Part shown: positions 53,873-61,523 of the stretch, one piece after another
Numbering within the stretch: position 1 is the first letter of the stretch
Layout: the number at the start of each line of letters is the position of its first letter
DNA from: Desulfocapsa sp.
GTDB lineage: Bacteria > Desulfobacterota > Desulfobulbia > Desulfobulbales > Desulfocapsaceae
Reading direction: 5' to 3'
DNA length: 64,000 nt
NCBI GenBank assembly: GCA_016765495.1
Contig: JAESPV010000065.1
Span: 37,941-101,940, forward strand
Position numbers and translations under genes: made by a program
The notes under the pieces: generated by a model
Told to the model about the DNA's origin: nothing
What the model saw: only the letters and a program-made list of their open reading frames with translations
The model's database searches: none

Positions 53873-55752
53873 CTCAAACCTTCCAACTCACTTCTTAATC
53901 GATCAGCAAACTCTTTCATCTCCTGCTGGCTCAATTCCTGACCTCCATATGCGCTTTCATCGGCCGCACGAAATACTGCAAGCAGAACTGAATCTTCCGG
54001 TAAACGTTTTTTCAAGTCAGCCAGAGTTATGGCAGCTGAAGAAACTTCCCAGACAAGACCAAGCTGCTCCTGAATAACCTTTCGGCAGGTTTCCAGAAAT
54101 CCTTTCGCATCATTTACAGTAAGGCTTTGCTCAATTTTCTTCATGCCAAGCCCCAACAGATGTTTCATCTCCTTATCCCGTTGCAGACGAGGATTGTTGG
54201 CATAGCGCACTGCACGCATTTTCATAATCACAGCAATGGCAAGAAACACAAACAGTAACACAGCAACAAGTTGAAACCATTGTCTTGCAAACAGCGGGGT
54301 AAGTTTCTTATCCATGTAGCCTGGCACCAGTTGAAGAGGTGCTAGCCCACTGACTGGCGGCTCCACCACTGCTTCACTTTTTGCAGATTCTGTTCCCTCA
54401 TCGCGAAGCTCTTTTTTAATTGATTCAGGCATAGCAGTTTCCATAACTTCCCCCTGAATAGTAAGAGGAATGGGATTTGCGCTCAAAGTCTTATATAGAG
54501 CTGCAGTCGGATCAAAATAACTAAATTCTATGGCCGGAATCTCTTGTAACGTGGCATCTTTGGCAACAATTGCCTGCTCAAAAACCTTTTTCCCCCGCCC
54601 TGGGCCTGGCCGACTACCATCTTCTAAAAACTCCGATGACGGGGTGTAGGTTTTCCAACCTTTTTCAGTACTTAATTTCGGTGCCTGTACCCGGTCAAAA
54701 TTTCCCTGACCGCTTACGATCATATTCAGAGTAATGGGATCACCGGGACTCAGTTCAACAGGGTTTGCTGAAACAGACAGCTGAAAGTCTCCAATTGCGC
54801 CACTAAAGTCTTTCGGTTTTCCCTTCTCCGGTAAAGGAAGAACGGTTAAAGTCCGCGCCGGGCTTGCCACCTTGACATTTTTTTCCTGATATGAAGAGAA
54901 GAAACTATTAAAGAATGGATCATTGAACATGGAATGAGCAGAAGTGGATCCGCGACGCTGCTCCGGCAGCAGAAGAGTCGCATCAATCTCCATACTGATT
55001 TCATGGGCGCCTTCTTTAATTCCTGAGAGTACCGACTCCCAGGTCAACACTGAATATGAGGTATTGTTAACATGTTCTCGTGTCTGCACTGGTTCACGTC
55101 CGAGTTGCTGTAGTACATAGCCCTCTCCATGAAGTTGTGGCAGGCTGTTTAAATTGGCCTTAATACCTTCACGAAAGAAGACCTGTATTTGCACAGGAAC
55201 AACTTCACCAAGGTAACTCCTTTCTTTGGCAGGCGTTACCCGAAGAAAAGCAAGTTTCGCAGCTTCACCGGAGCGGAGCCTGGTAGTGGAAGCACCAGTC
55301 GATGCACTTTGCTGTGTTATGGTTGCGGCTTGAGGAGCTGTTACCTCAAAGGGAATTTCCCGAGTCATTGCAGTACCGTCTTTGGTGCTCACCTGAATGG
55401 CAGGAATGGTAAAACTTCCAACACGATCAGCCTGTACAAGGTATGTAAGAGTAACTGAAGAAGATAATGCCCCGTTAATAAGCTCCATTTGGGTGGATTG
55501 ACCACGTCGGTGAAAATTCAGGCCATCCACTTCCGGAATATCGTGCTGAAATGATCGGACGCCCGTGGCTGTGATATTCAATGCAGCCGCACGATCAAGA
55601 GGAAAACTACCAGGAGAAAGTGTTGCCGACACCTCAATTGCAGCTTGCAACGCTGGTACAACTGTAAAGACAAAAAGTACCAGACACCCAAGAGACAACT
55701 CTTTCGCCAATATCCTGTTTCCTTGAACCTTTTTTCTATTTCTACTCTTCAT
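53869..55752 (-). CDS. batD: BatD-like oxygen-tolerance family protein
   Basis: A 627-residue BatD-family protein: a signal peptide (LVLFVFTVVPALQAAIEV), several beta-sandwich repeats (LTYLVQADRVGSFTIPAIQVSTKDG, then GDPITLNMIVSGQGNFDRVQAP), one membrane helix near 500 (LVAVLLFVFLAIAVIMKM) and a short cytoplasmic tail. The exterior domain should sit in the periplasm above the VWA proteins. The ATG at 55752 shares one base with the stop of batBC (TAATG). It couples batBC to batE. Confidence 0.88.
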   Translation of the reverse strand: MKSRNRKKVQGNRILAKELSLGCLVLFVFTVVPALQAAIEVSATLSPGSFPLDRAAALNITATGVRSFQHDIPEVDGLNFHRRGQSTQMELINGALSSSVTLTYLVQADRVGSFTIPAIQVSTKDGTAMTREIPFEVTAPQAATITQQSASTGASTTRLRSGEAAKLAFLRVTPAKERSYLGEVVPVQIQVFFREGIKANLNSLPQLHGEGYVLQQLGREPVQTREHVNNTSYSVLTWESVLSGIKEGAHEISMEIDATLLLPEQRRGSTSAHSMFNDPFFNSFFSSYQEKNVKVASPARTLTVLPLPEKGKPKDFSGAIGDFQLSVSANPVELSPGDPITLNMIVSGQGNFDRVQAPKLSTEKGWKTYTPSSEFLEDGSRPGPGRGKKVFEQAIVAKDATLQEIPAIEFSYFDPTAALYKTLSANPIPLTIQGEVMETAMPESIKKELRDEGTESAKSEAVVEPPVSGLAPLQLVPGYMDKKLTPLFARQWFQLVAVLLFVFLAIAVIMKMRAVRYANNPRLQRDKEMKHLLGLGMKKIEQSLTVNDAKGFLETCRKVIQEQLGLVWEVSSAAITLADLKKRLPEDSVLLAVFRAADESAYGGQELSQQEMKEFADRLRSELEGLR

Positions 55753-57713
55753 TACCAATCCTTTGATGTTTCCTGCTCACTTCTGTCATCCGCAACCGGA
55801 ACAAAGTTTAACTTCCCTTCTTCGTCTTTCAAGCTGTTTAAAAGCTGCCTGGCCTCCTCACTGGTCATCTTACCCTGGAGCCTGCGTTGTTGATCCCGCG
55901 CCTGCTGATTGTGTTCCTTCTCTTTTTCCTCAGCCGCTTTCTGTGCAGCTTCCTGCTGTTCTTTTTCGTCAGCTTCAGAAGCTTCGTTTTGCTGCGACTG
56001 TTCCTGCTCGCCTTCTTTCTCCGCATCCTGGTTCTTTTGCTGATTCTGGTCCTGATCCTGATCCTGCTGACCGTCCTTGTTTTCCTGCTGCTCTTCACCC
56101 TTATCGGACGAATCCTGCTCTTTATTTTCCTGGTCCTGGTCTTTCTGATCACACTGACCACTTTTTTGGTTTTTATCCTGTTTCTGATCTTTATTTTGTT
56201 CCTGCTGTTTCTTCAACTCTTCCAGTTGCTTTTTGACCAGTTGAATATTATAGCTGGCATCATCATTTAGTGAGTTTAGCTGAAGTGCTCCATCAAAAGA
56301 AGCAACAGCCTTTTCCCATATCTCAATAGTGTGCTGCGGATCTGTCTGCAAACTCTCATTTCCTCTTTGAAACAGAGCATTCCCACGATTATAATATGCT
56401 TTTTCCTGCAAGCTCAGATCATCACTTTTCAAGGCCTCAGTAAATGACCTGGCCGCATCTTCAAACATATTGTTTTTGTATGCTGTGGTTCCATAATTAA
56501 AATGAATCCTGGCATCATCTGGTGTCTCTTGCAAAAGTTCTTCATAAAATGCCCCGGCTGTCAGAAAATCACCTTCCCTGTAAGCATCTTCTCCTTTTGA
56601 GGCATACACTTCCGGTGCAGAAAAAGTCAAAAAGACACATAATAGCAAGGCTGCAGCAGCTTTCTGTTTTTTTCTGCGTCCTGCAGTTTTAATAAAGGGA
56701 AGCCGTAAACTTCTTGTGGATTTTCTGCCCCCAACCATAAACTCCACCATAAGCAGCACGATGGCAGCCCCCAATGGCCACACAAATCGTTCCAAGGCCA
56801 CCTTATGTCGCTTTTCTGCCAATTCTTCCTTGGGAATGAGGGATAGTTTTTCCTCATAAATGGTCTGCAATCCCTCAGCATTAACGCCAAGCGGGACATA
56901 TAAACCACCAGTGATTTCAGCGATCGTTATAAGTGCTGTTTCATCAAGCCTGGAGGTTATAAATTTTCCCGTTTCATCTTTAGCAAAGCCGACCTTTCCG
57001 TCGCGCTTCAATGGTACAAGCTCTCCACGACGGGTTCCCACGCCCACGGTATGGATGGTCATCCCATTGTCGGCAGCTGTTTGTGCGGCTTTCAGTGCGT
57101 CCCCTTCAAGGTTTTCACCATCGGTAATCAACACAAGAATTTTATGATTCGCCTCGTTTGTAAGAATTGATTCTGCTTGAGCAATAGCTTTTGCGAGATC
57201 AGTACCGCCCTGGGGAATAATCGTTGTATCTACTGCCTGTAAAGAACTCTCAAATGCGCTGTAATCAATGGTCATGGGGCACATGAGAAAAGCAGACCCG
57301 GCAAAAGGCATCAGCCCCACCCGATCCCCTTCCAGCTGACTGACAAAATCCATAATGGAAAACTTTGCGCGTTCCAATCGATTGGGACTGACGTCCTCTG
57401 CCAGCATACTTTTTGACGTATCCACGGCAAATAAAATATCAATTCCTTTGCGCTTTACATCTATCCACTTAAAGCCATACTGAGGTTTGGCAAGTGCAAC
57501 AAAACAGCAAAAAACTGCTGAAACAAGGAGTATTTTTTTTAACAAACGGCGCGGCGCTGAAATATTTGCACACAGTTTTCCCAGAAGATGTGAGGCGGCA
57601 AAACGCTGAAGTTCCTTTTCTCTTCTTCGAGACATTTCTTTGTAGAGAAGGATCAGTAAAACAATGGAAATGGACCCGCCAAGAAGCCATAGAGGAGTTG
57701 CGAATGTGATCAT
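55752..57713 (-). CDS. BatB-BatC fusion (VWA plus TPR) protein
   Basis: A 653-residue fusion. Two membrane helices (about 8-24 and 60-76) precede a von Willebrand A domain with an intact MIDAS, DTSKS (D98, S100, S102), then ITDGEN. A third helix follows (about 310-325), another at about 350-368, then a TPR region (EDAYREGDFLTAGAFYEELLQ, ARIHFNYGTTAYKNNMFEDAA). About 100 residues of low-complexity Q/E/K/D-rich sequence follow (about 520-620). Separate batB and batC genes are common; here they are joined. The 5' end overlaps the batA stop by ATGA. Confidence 0.88.
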   Translation of the reverse strand: MITFATPLWLLGGSISIVLLILLYKEMSRRREKELQRFAASHLLGKLCANISAPRRLLKKILLVSAVFCCFVALAKPQYGFKWIDVKRKGIDILFAVDTSKSMLAEDVSPNRLERAKFSIMDFVSQLEGDRVGLMPFAGSAFLMCPMTIDYSAFESSLQAVDTTIIPQGGTDLAKAIAQAESILTNEANHKILVLITDGENLEGDALKAAQTAADNGMTIHTVGVGTRRGELVPLKRDGKVGFAKDETGKFITSRLDETALITIAEITGGLYVPLGVNAEGLQTIYEEKLSLIPKEELAEKRHKVALERFVWPLGAAIVLLMVEFMVGGRKSTRSLRLPFIKTAGRRKKQKAAAALLLCVFLTFSAPEVYASKGEDAYREGDFLTAGAFYEELLQETPDDARIHFNYGTTAYKNNMFEDAARSFTEALKSDDLSLQEKAYYNRGNALFQRGNESLQTDPQHTIEIWEKAVASFDGALQLNSLNDDASYNIQLVKKQLEELKKQQEQNKDQKQDKNQKSGQCDQKDQDQENKEQDSSDKGEEQQENKDGQQDQDQDQNQQKNQDAEKEGEQEQSQQNEASEADEKEQQEAAQKAAEEKEKEHNQQARDQQRRLQGKMTSEEARQLLNSLKDEEGKLNFVPVADDRSEQETSKDW

Positions 57714-58699
57714 GGTAAACGTTTTCTCCCAATCAGGATTTCAGTAATCAGGCAAATCAATCCGGCAAAGACAAACCAGGAAAACAGCTCCCGGTAATTT
57801 TCAAATTTTTTAATGGTTCTGGTGGTGGTCTCCATGGTGTTAATTTCATCGTAAATCCTTTCAAGGGATTTCGTGTCGGTTGCCCGAAAATATCGGCCTC
57901 CTGTCATTTCAGCCACCTGCCCCAACGTTTCATCATCGATATCCACCTTAACCTGCATCAGACGTTGACGGCCAAATCTATCGATCACCGGAATGGGTGC
58001 TTCTCCCCGTGTTCCTGCGCCGATGGTATAAATCTTTATTCCTAAGGTTTCAGCTGCTTCAGCTGCAACCAGGGGAGGTACAGTTCCTCTATTATTCATT
58101 CCATCTGTGAGCAAAATCATAACTTGCGATTTTGCGTCACGATCACGGAGACGATTCAGCCCGCTTCCTATGGCTGAGCCGATGGCAGTCCCATCCTCAT
58201 CAATCAGACCAATGGACAGGGTGTCGAGACGCTGCACAAGCCAATCATGATCAAGGGTGAGAGGACTCACCATGTAAGGCCGACCACTGAACGCAAGTAA
58301 GCCAATACGGTCATTGGGGCGTTCATCAATAAAAGTGTGTAAAACGGATTTTACAACATCAAGCCGGTTTGCAGCCTTCCCCTTCAGGGTAAAATCCAGC
58401 GCTTTCATGGAACCGGAGACATCAACAGCAAGCAGAATATCAATGCCGCTGGCCTCAATCTCCGTGGTGGTATTCCCAAGCTGAGGCCTGGCAAAGGCCA
58501 GGATGAGTAATCCCAGGCCTAATAAGCGCAATGTGGCAAGTATTCGGCCAGGCCCGGCTTTTCGACCCTCTGCTAAAATTGAAGCAATGGAGGTGGAAGA
58601 AAAAAGAAGTGCCGGTGCTGCACTGCGCCTGCCACGAAGAATGGCCAGGAGAGGTAAAAGAGATAACAGCCAAAGAAATTCGGGATGGAGGAATCGCAT
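57710..58699 (-). CDS. batA: BatA-like VWA membrane protein
   Basis: A 329-residue protein with N-terminal helices (about 8-22 and 55-70), a von Willebrand A domain with full MIDAS, DVSGS (D93, S95, S97), followed by LAFSGRPYMVSPLTLD and ILLTDGMNNRG, and a C-terminal helix (about 302-322). This is the standard BatA layout. It overlaps batBC by ATGA. The DUF4381 gene lies 5 bp upstream. Confidence 0.9.
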   Translation of the reverse strand: MRFLHPEFLWLLSLLPLLAILRGRRSAAPALLFSSTSIASILAEGRKAGPGRILATLRLLGLGLLILAFARPQLGNTTTEIEASGIDILLAVDVSGSMKALDFTLKGKAANRLDVVKSVLHTFIDERPNDRIGLLAFSGRPYMVSPLTLDHDWLVQRLDTLSIGLIDEDGTAIGSAIGSGLNRLRDRDAKSQVMILLTDGMNNRGTVPPLVAAEAAETLGIKIYTIGAGTRGEAPIPVIDRFGRQRLMQVKVDIDDETLGQVAEMTGGRYFRATDTKSLERIYDEINTMETTTRTIKKFENYRELFSWFVFAGLICLITEILIGRKRLP

Positions 58700-58704
58700 G
58701 ATAG

Positions 58705-59244
58705 TTATTTCCCCCCTTCTTTGGATTCACGGGTGGCCTCTATAAAATCATGTACGCTGCTTTCCATTTTTTCCATACTGTTTAGATCTGGCACACAACG
58801 GGCAAACTTGGCCATATCACATTTTTCCAGACATTCCCGAAGACTCTCACAGTGATCTTCAAGCAATATGGCCGTCTGGTCAGGATTTTCCATGAGACCA
58901 GTGAAAAATTCTTTTGTCGTCTGCTGAGTTGTTTTGATGTGAAGACGCTTTTCAATGTAATGCCGCAGGATATCGGACAACTCATCAGCATACTGCAAAC
59001 CTGAATCAGGGGTCATTACACTGCGTGCACGGAAAAGATCAGCCAATGCCTTTTCATGAGCAGGAATCAAAGAACCTTTCTTTTTTCCAAGACGAAAGAA
59101 CACAAATGCCACAACAATAAGAAACAATATAATGGCTGCAACAATGAGTATAGTACTTTGCTCTTGAACCATCTGTACAAGAGGATGCACAGAAGGAGGT
59201 ATGGGAGGTGTTATATCACGTAATTGAAGTTGTTCAGGGTTCAT
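58705..59244 (-). CDS. DUF4381-family membrane protein
   Basis: A 179-residue protein that matches the small DUF4381 member of MoxR/Bat operons: a proline-rich N-terminus (RDITPPIPPSVHPLV), one membrane helix (ILIVAAIILFLIVVAFVFFRL, about 32-52), then a cytoplasmic helical domain (DELSDILRHYIEKRLHIKTTQQTTKEF). It overlaps the DUF58 gene by ATGA and precedes batA. It probably assembles with the VWA proteins. Confidence 0.85.
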   Translation of the reverse strand: MNPEQLQLRDITPPIPPSVHPLVQMVQEQSTILIVAAIILFLIVVAFVFFRLGKKKGSLIPAHEKALADLFRARSVMTPDSGLQYADELSDILRHYIEKRLHIKTTQQTTKEFFTGLMENPDQTAILLEDHCESLRECLEKCDMAKFARCVPDLNSMEKMESSVHDFIEATRESKEGGK

Positions 59245-60155
59245 CTGCTGAGTCTCCTACGTCGATTTCCAAAGAAATTTAAAAGAGGGGGAACATAGGA
59301 TTCATCGGTGGAAAGTTCAAGAAGATCCACTCCTGCTGAACGTATAACCTTATGGAGATTTTTCCTTCGTGCTCCGGCAAGTTCCACATATCCCTTGCGC
59401 ACTGCAGGGTCGGAGGTATTCAACTCTACCTGAGCACCGCTTTCAGCATCTTCAATGGTTAGCCATCCGATATCGGGGAGGGAATGTTCACGCGGATCTG
59501 AAATAATCATTGAAATCAAATCATGGCGACGATTACTTATCCGCAACTTTGGCTTCAAGCGGACGAGGCTCTCATCAAAATCTCCGGGCAGGCAGAAATC
59601 AGAAATCAGAAACGTTACACATTTTCGTTTGGCCACACGATTTATAAAATCAAGAGCTACAATCAAGTCTGTTTTTCGCCCCTGTGGCTGAAAAAAGAGG
59701 ATCTCCCGAATAAGCCGCAAAATATGGGATCGGCCTTTTTTAGGAGGAATATATAACTCAACAAAATCGGAGAAGAGAACCAGGCCCACCTTATCATTGT
59801 TGCGCACCGCTGAAAATGCGAGAACCGAGCCGACTTCAGCCATAATCTCCCGCTTTGAACCAGTCGTTGAACCAAAGTCCCCTGAGCCGGAAATATCAAT
59901 CAACAACATGATGGTGAGTTCCCGTTCTTCAGTAAACTTTTTGACATGGGGAGTACCGGTGCGCGCCGTGACATTCCAATCAATGGTTCTGATCTCATCG
60001 CCCGGTACATACTCGCGTACTTCATCAAAGTTCATTCCCCGACCTTTAAATACAGAATGATAGCTTCCGGCAAGGGTATCATTGACCAGGCGGCTGGTAC
60101 GCACTTCAACCTGCCGCACTTTCTTCAGGATTTCTTTTGTGATCTGCTCTTCCAT
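59241..60155 (-). CDS. DUF58-domain protein of the MoxR/Bat operon
   Basis: A 304-residue soluble protein with the DUF58 signature SVFKGRGMNFDEVREYVPGDEIRTIDW followed by a VWA-like half (LIDISGSGDFG, residues DISGS, then FLISDFCLPGDF). DUF58 proteins are regular companions of MoxR ATPases and are thought to present substrates to them. The start lies 10 bp after the MoxR stop. It overlaps the DUF4381 gene by 4 bp. Confidence 0.9.
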   Translation of the reverse strand: MEEQITKEILKKVRQVEVRTSRLVNDTLAGSYHSVFKGRGMNFDEVREYVPGDEIRTIDWNVTARTGTPHVKKFTEERELTIMLLIDISGSGDFGSTTGSKREIMAEVGSVLAFSAVRNNDKVGLVLFSDFVELYIPPKKGRSHILRLIREILFFQPQGRKTDLIVALDFINRVAKRKCVTFLISDFCLPGDFDESLVRLKPKLRISNRRHDLISMIISDPREHSLPDIGWLTIEDAESGAQVELNTSDPAVRKGYVELAGARRKNLHKVIRSAGVDLLELSTDESYVPPLLNFFGNRRRRLSR

Positions 60156-60165
60156 ACTTTTTTTA

Positions 60166-61230
60166 TTACGGAACTGGAACGGTATCTAAAATTTTACGAA
60201 TAATGTCCTCGCTTGTAACTGCTTCCGCTTCCGCCTCATAACTGATGCGGATGCGGTGACGCATAACATCCATGGCAGCAGCCTTCACATCATCGGGGGT
60301 GACATATCCACGTCCTGCAAGAAATGCCAAAGCACGGGATACTGCTTTTAAATTGATGGTTGCACGGGGGGACGCGCCGGTCTCGATATAATCATGAAGA
60401 TCCAGGTGAAAGCTTTTCGGATCACGAGTGGCACAGACCAGTGAGACAATATAATCCTTTATCTTCTCATCCATGTAAATGGAGTCCACCACTTTTCGTG
60501 CTCCGAGAATATCATCTGGACCAATAACAGGATTCACCTGAATTTTTGAGTCGGTATGGTCAATTCTATCGAGAATCATACGCTCCTGAATCATGGTGGG
60601 ATAATCCACCACGACTTTGAGCATAAACCTGTCCACCTGCGCTTCAGGGAGTGGGTAGGTTCCTTCCTGTTCTATGGGGTTTTGCGTGGCAAGCACCAGA
60701 AACAATTCGGGCAGCGGAAATGTCTCATCCCCGATTGTTACCTGTTTTTCCTGCATAGCTTCAAGCATGGCAGACTGTACTTTGGCAGGTGCACGATTTA
60801 TTTCGTCGGCCAGGATAAGAGATGAGAAGATAGGACCTCGCTTTACCTCAAAAAGTGTGTCTTTGGGATTGTAAATCTGGGTTCCGATAATGTCTGCAGG
60901 CAGCATATCAGGAGTAAACTGAATACGCTGAAAATCTGTGTGTACTGCCATTGCAAGCGTTTTCACAGCGAGTGTTTTAGCTAGCCCCGGCAAACCTTCC
61001 AAAAGGATATGTCCACCGGTAAGCAATCCAACCAACAGACGCTCGACCAGGTGCTCCTGCCCGATAATGGATCTTGCCATCTCCTGTCGCAATAATCCAA
61101 CCCATGCAGAACTGGCTGTAACAGAATCATTGATGGCCTGGATGGATGTGTACCCTTCTGGCTGCTGTACAGGCACGGCTGGTGTAATAATAGGTGAAGA
61201 ATTCTCAACTAATGACTGCTGCTTATCCAT
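60166..61230 (-). CDS. MoxR-family AAA+ ATPase
   Basis: A 354-residue AAA+ chaperone-like ATPase at the head of the Bat operon. Walker A is GLPGLAKT (79-86), Walker B LILADEINRAPAKVQSAML, sensor 1 VLATQNPIEQEGTYPLPEAQ, and arginine finger/sensor-2 stretch ASPRATINLKAVSRALAFL. The ATG at 61230 has AAGGAGTC just before it; an open frame reaches 30 codons further up without a ribosome-binding site. MoxR ATPases help insert cofactors or activate VWA-containing envelope complexes. Confidence 0.93.
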   Translation of the reverse strand: MDKQQSLVENSSPIITPAVPVQQPEGYTSIQAINDSVTASSAWVGLLRQEMARSIIGQEHLVERLLVGLLTGGHILLEGLPGLAKTLAVKTLAMAVHTDFQRIQFTPDMLPADIIGTQIYNPKDTLFEVKRGPIFSSLILADEINRAPAKVQSAMLEAMQEKQVTIGDETFPLPELFLVLATQNPIEQEGTYPLPEAQVDRFMLKVVVDYPTMIQERMILDRIDHTDSKIQVNPVIGPDDILGARKVVDSIYMDEKIKDYIVSLVCATRDPKSFHLDLHDYIETGASPRATINLKAVSRALAFLAGRGYVTPDDVKAAAMDVMRHRIRISYEAEAEAVTSEDIIRKILDTVPVP

Positions 61231-61294
61231 AAAAAGACTCCTTCTCTGAGAAATAATAAAGTTTTTTTCAACACGAGAATACAATAACAAAGAA

Positions 61295-61335
61295 ACATTA
61301 CAGGAGTGTTGCCTGAACATTACAATGCTGTAATG
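61295..61335. promoter_or_regulatory. three-half-site operator upstream of the MoxR/Bat operon
   Basis: ACATTACA occurs at 61295-61302 and again at 61317-61324, 22 bases later. The second copy forms a perfect inverted repeat, CATTACA-ATGC-TGTAATG (61318-61335). It lies about 65-105 bases before the moxR start and about 190 bases before the divergent kinase gene, so it may control either or both. Confidence 0.45.
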
Positions 61336-61523
61336 GTTGATTTTTCATAAAAAAAACTTGAGGAATAACGAGACACACCTTCAAATTATTCATTATCAAA
61401 AATAATCCTGCCTCACCAATTTGTGATTCCTACAATACCATCCATATTTTTCATTTTGTTCCTGGCAACAACACATGATATCATGTTAATACACCGTGGC
61501 TCTCGGACTCCCAATAGGTTTCC

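Noticed and set aside
55860..56230. Repetitive-looking segment that might suggest a tandem array or CRISPR
   Set aside because: The repeats are codon-level low complexity (CAG, GAT, AAA) in a real coding frame, with no constant repeat and spacer lengths.
55763..56270. Long Leu/Phe-rich plus-strand frames opposite the Bat fusion
   Set aside because: They are the antisense reading of the Q/E/K/D-rich low-complexity tail of the BatB-BatC fusion and have no start signals.
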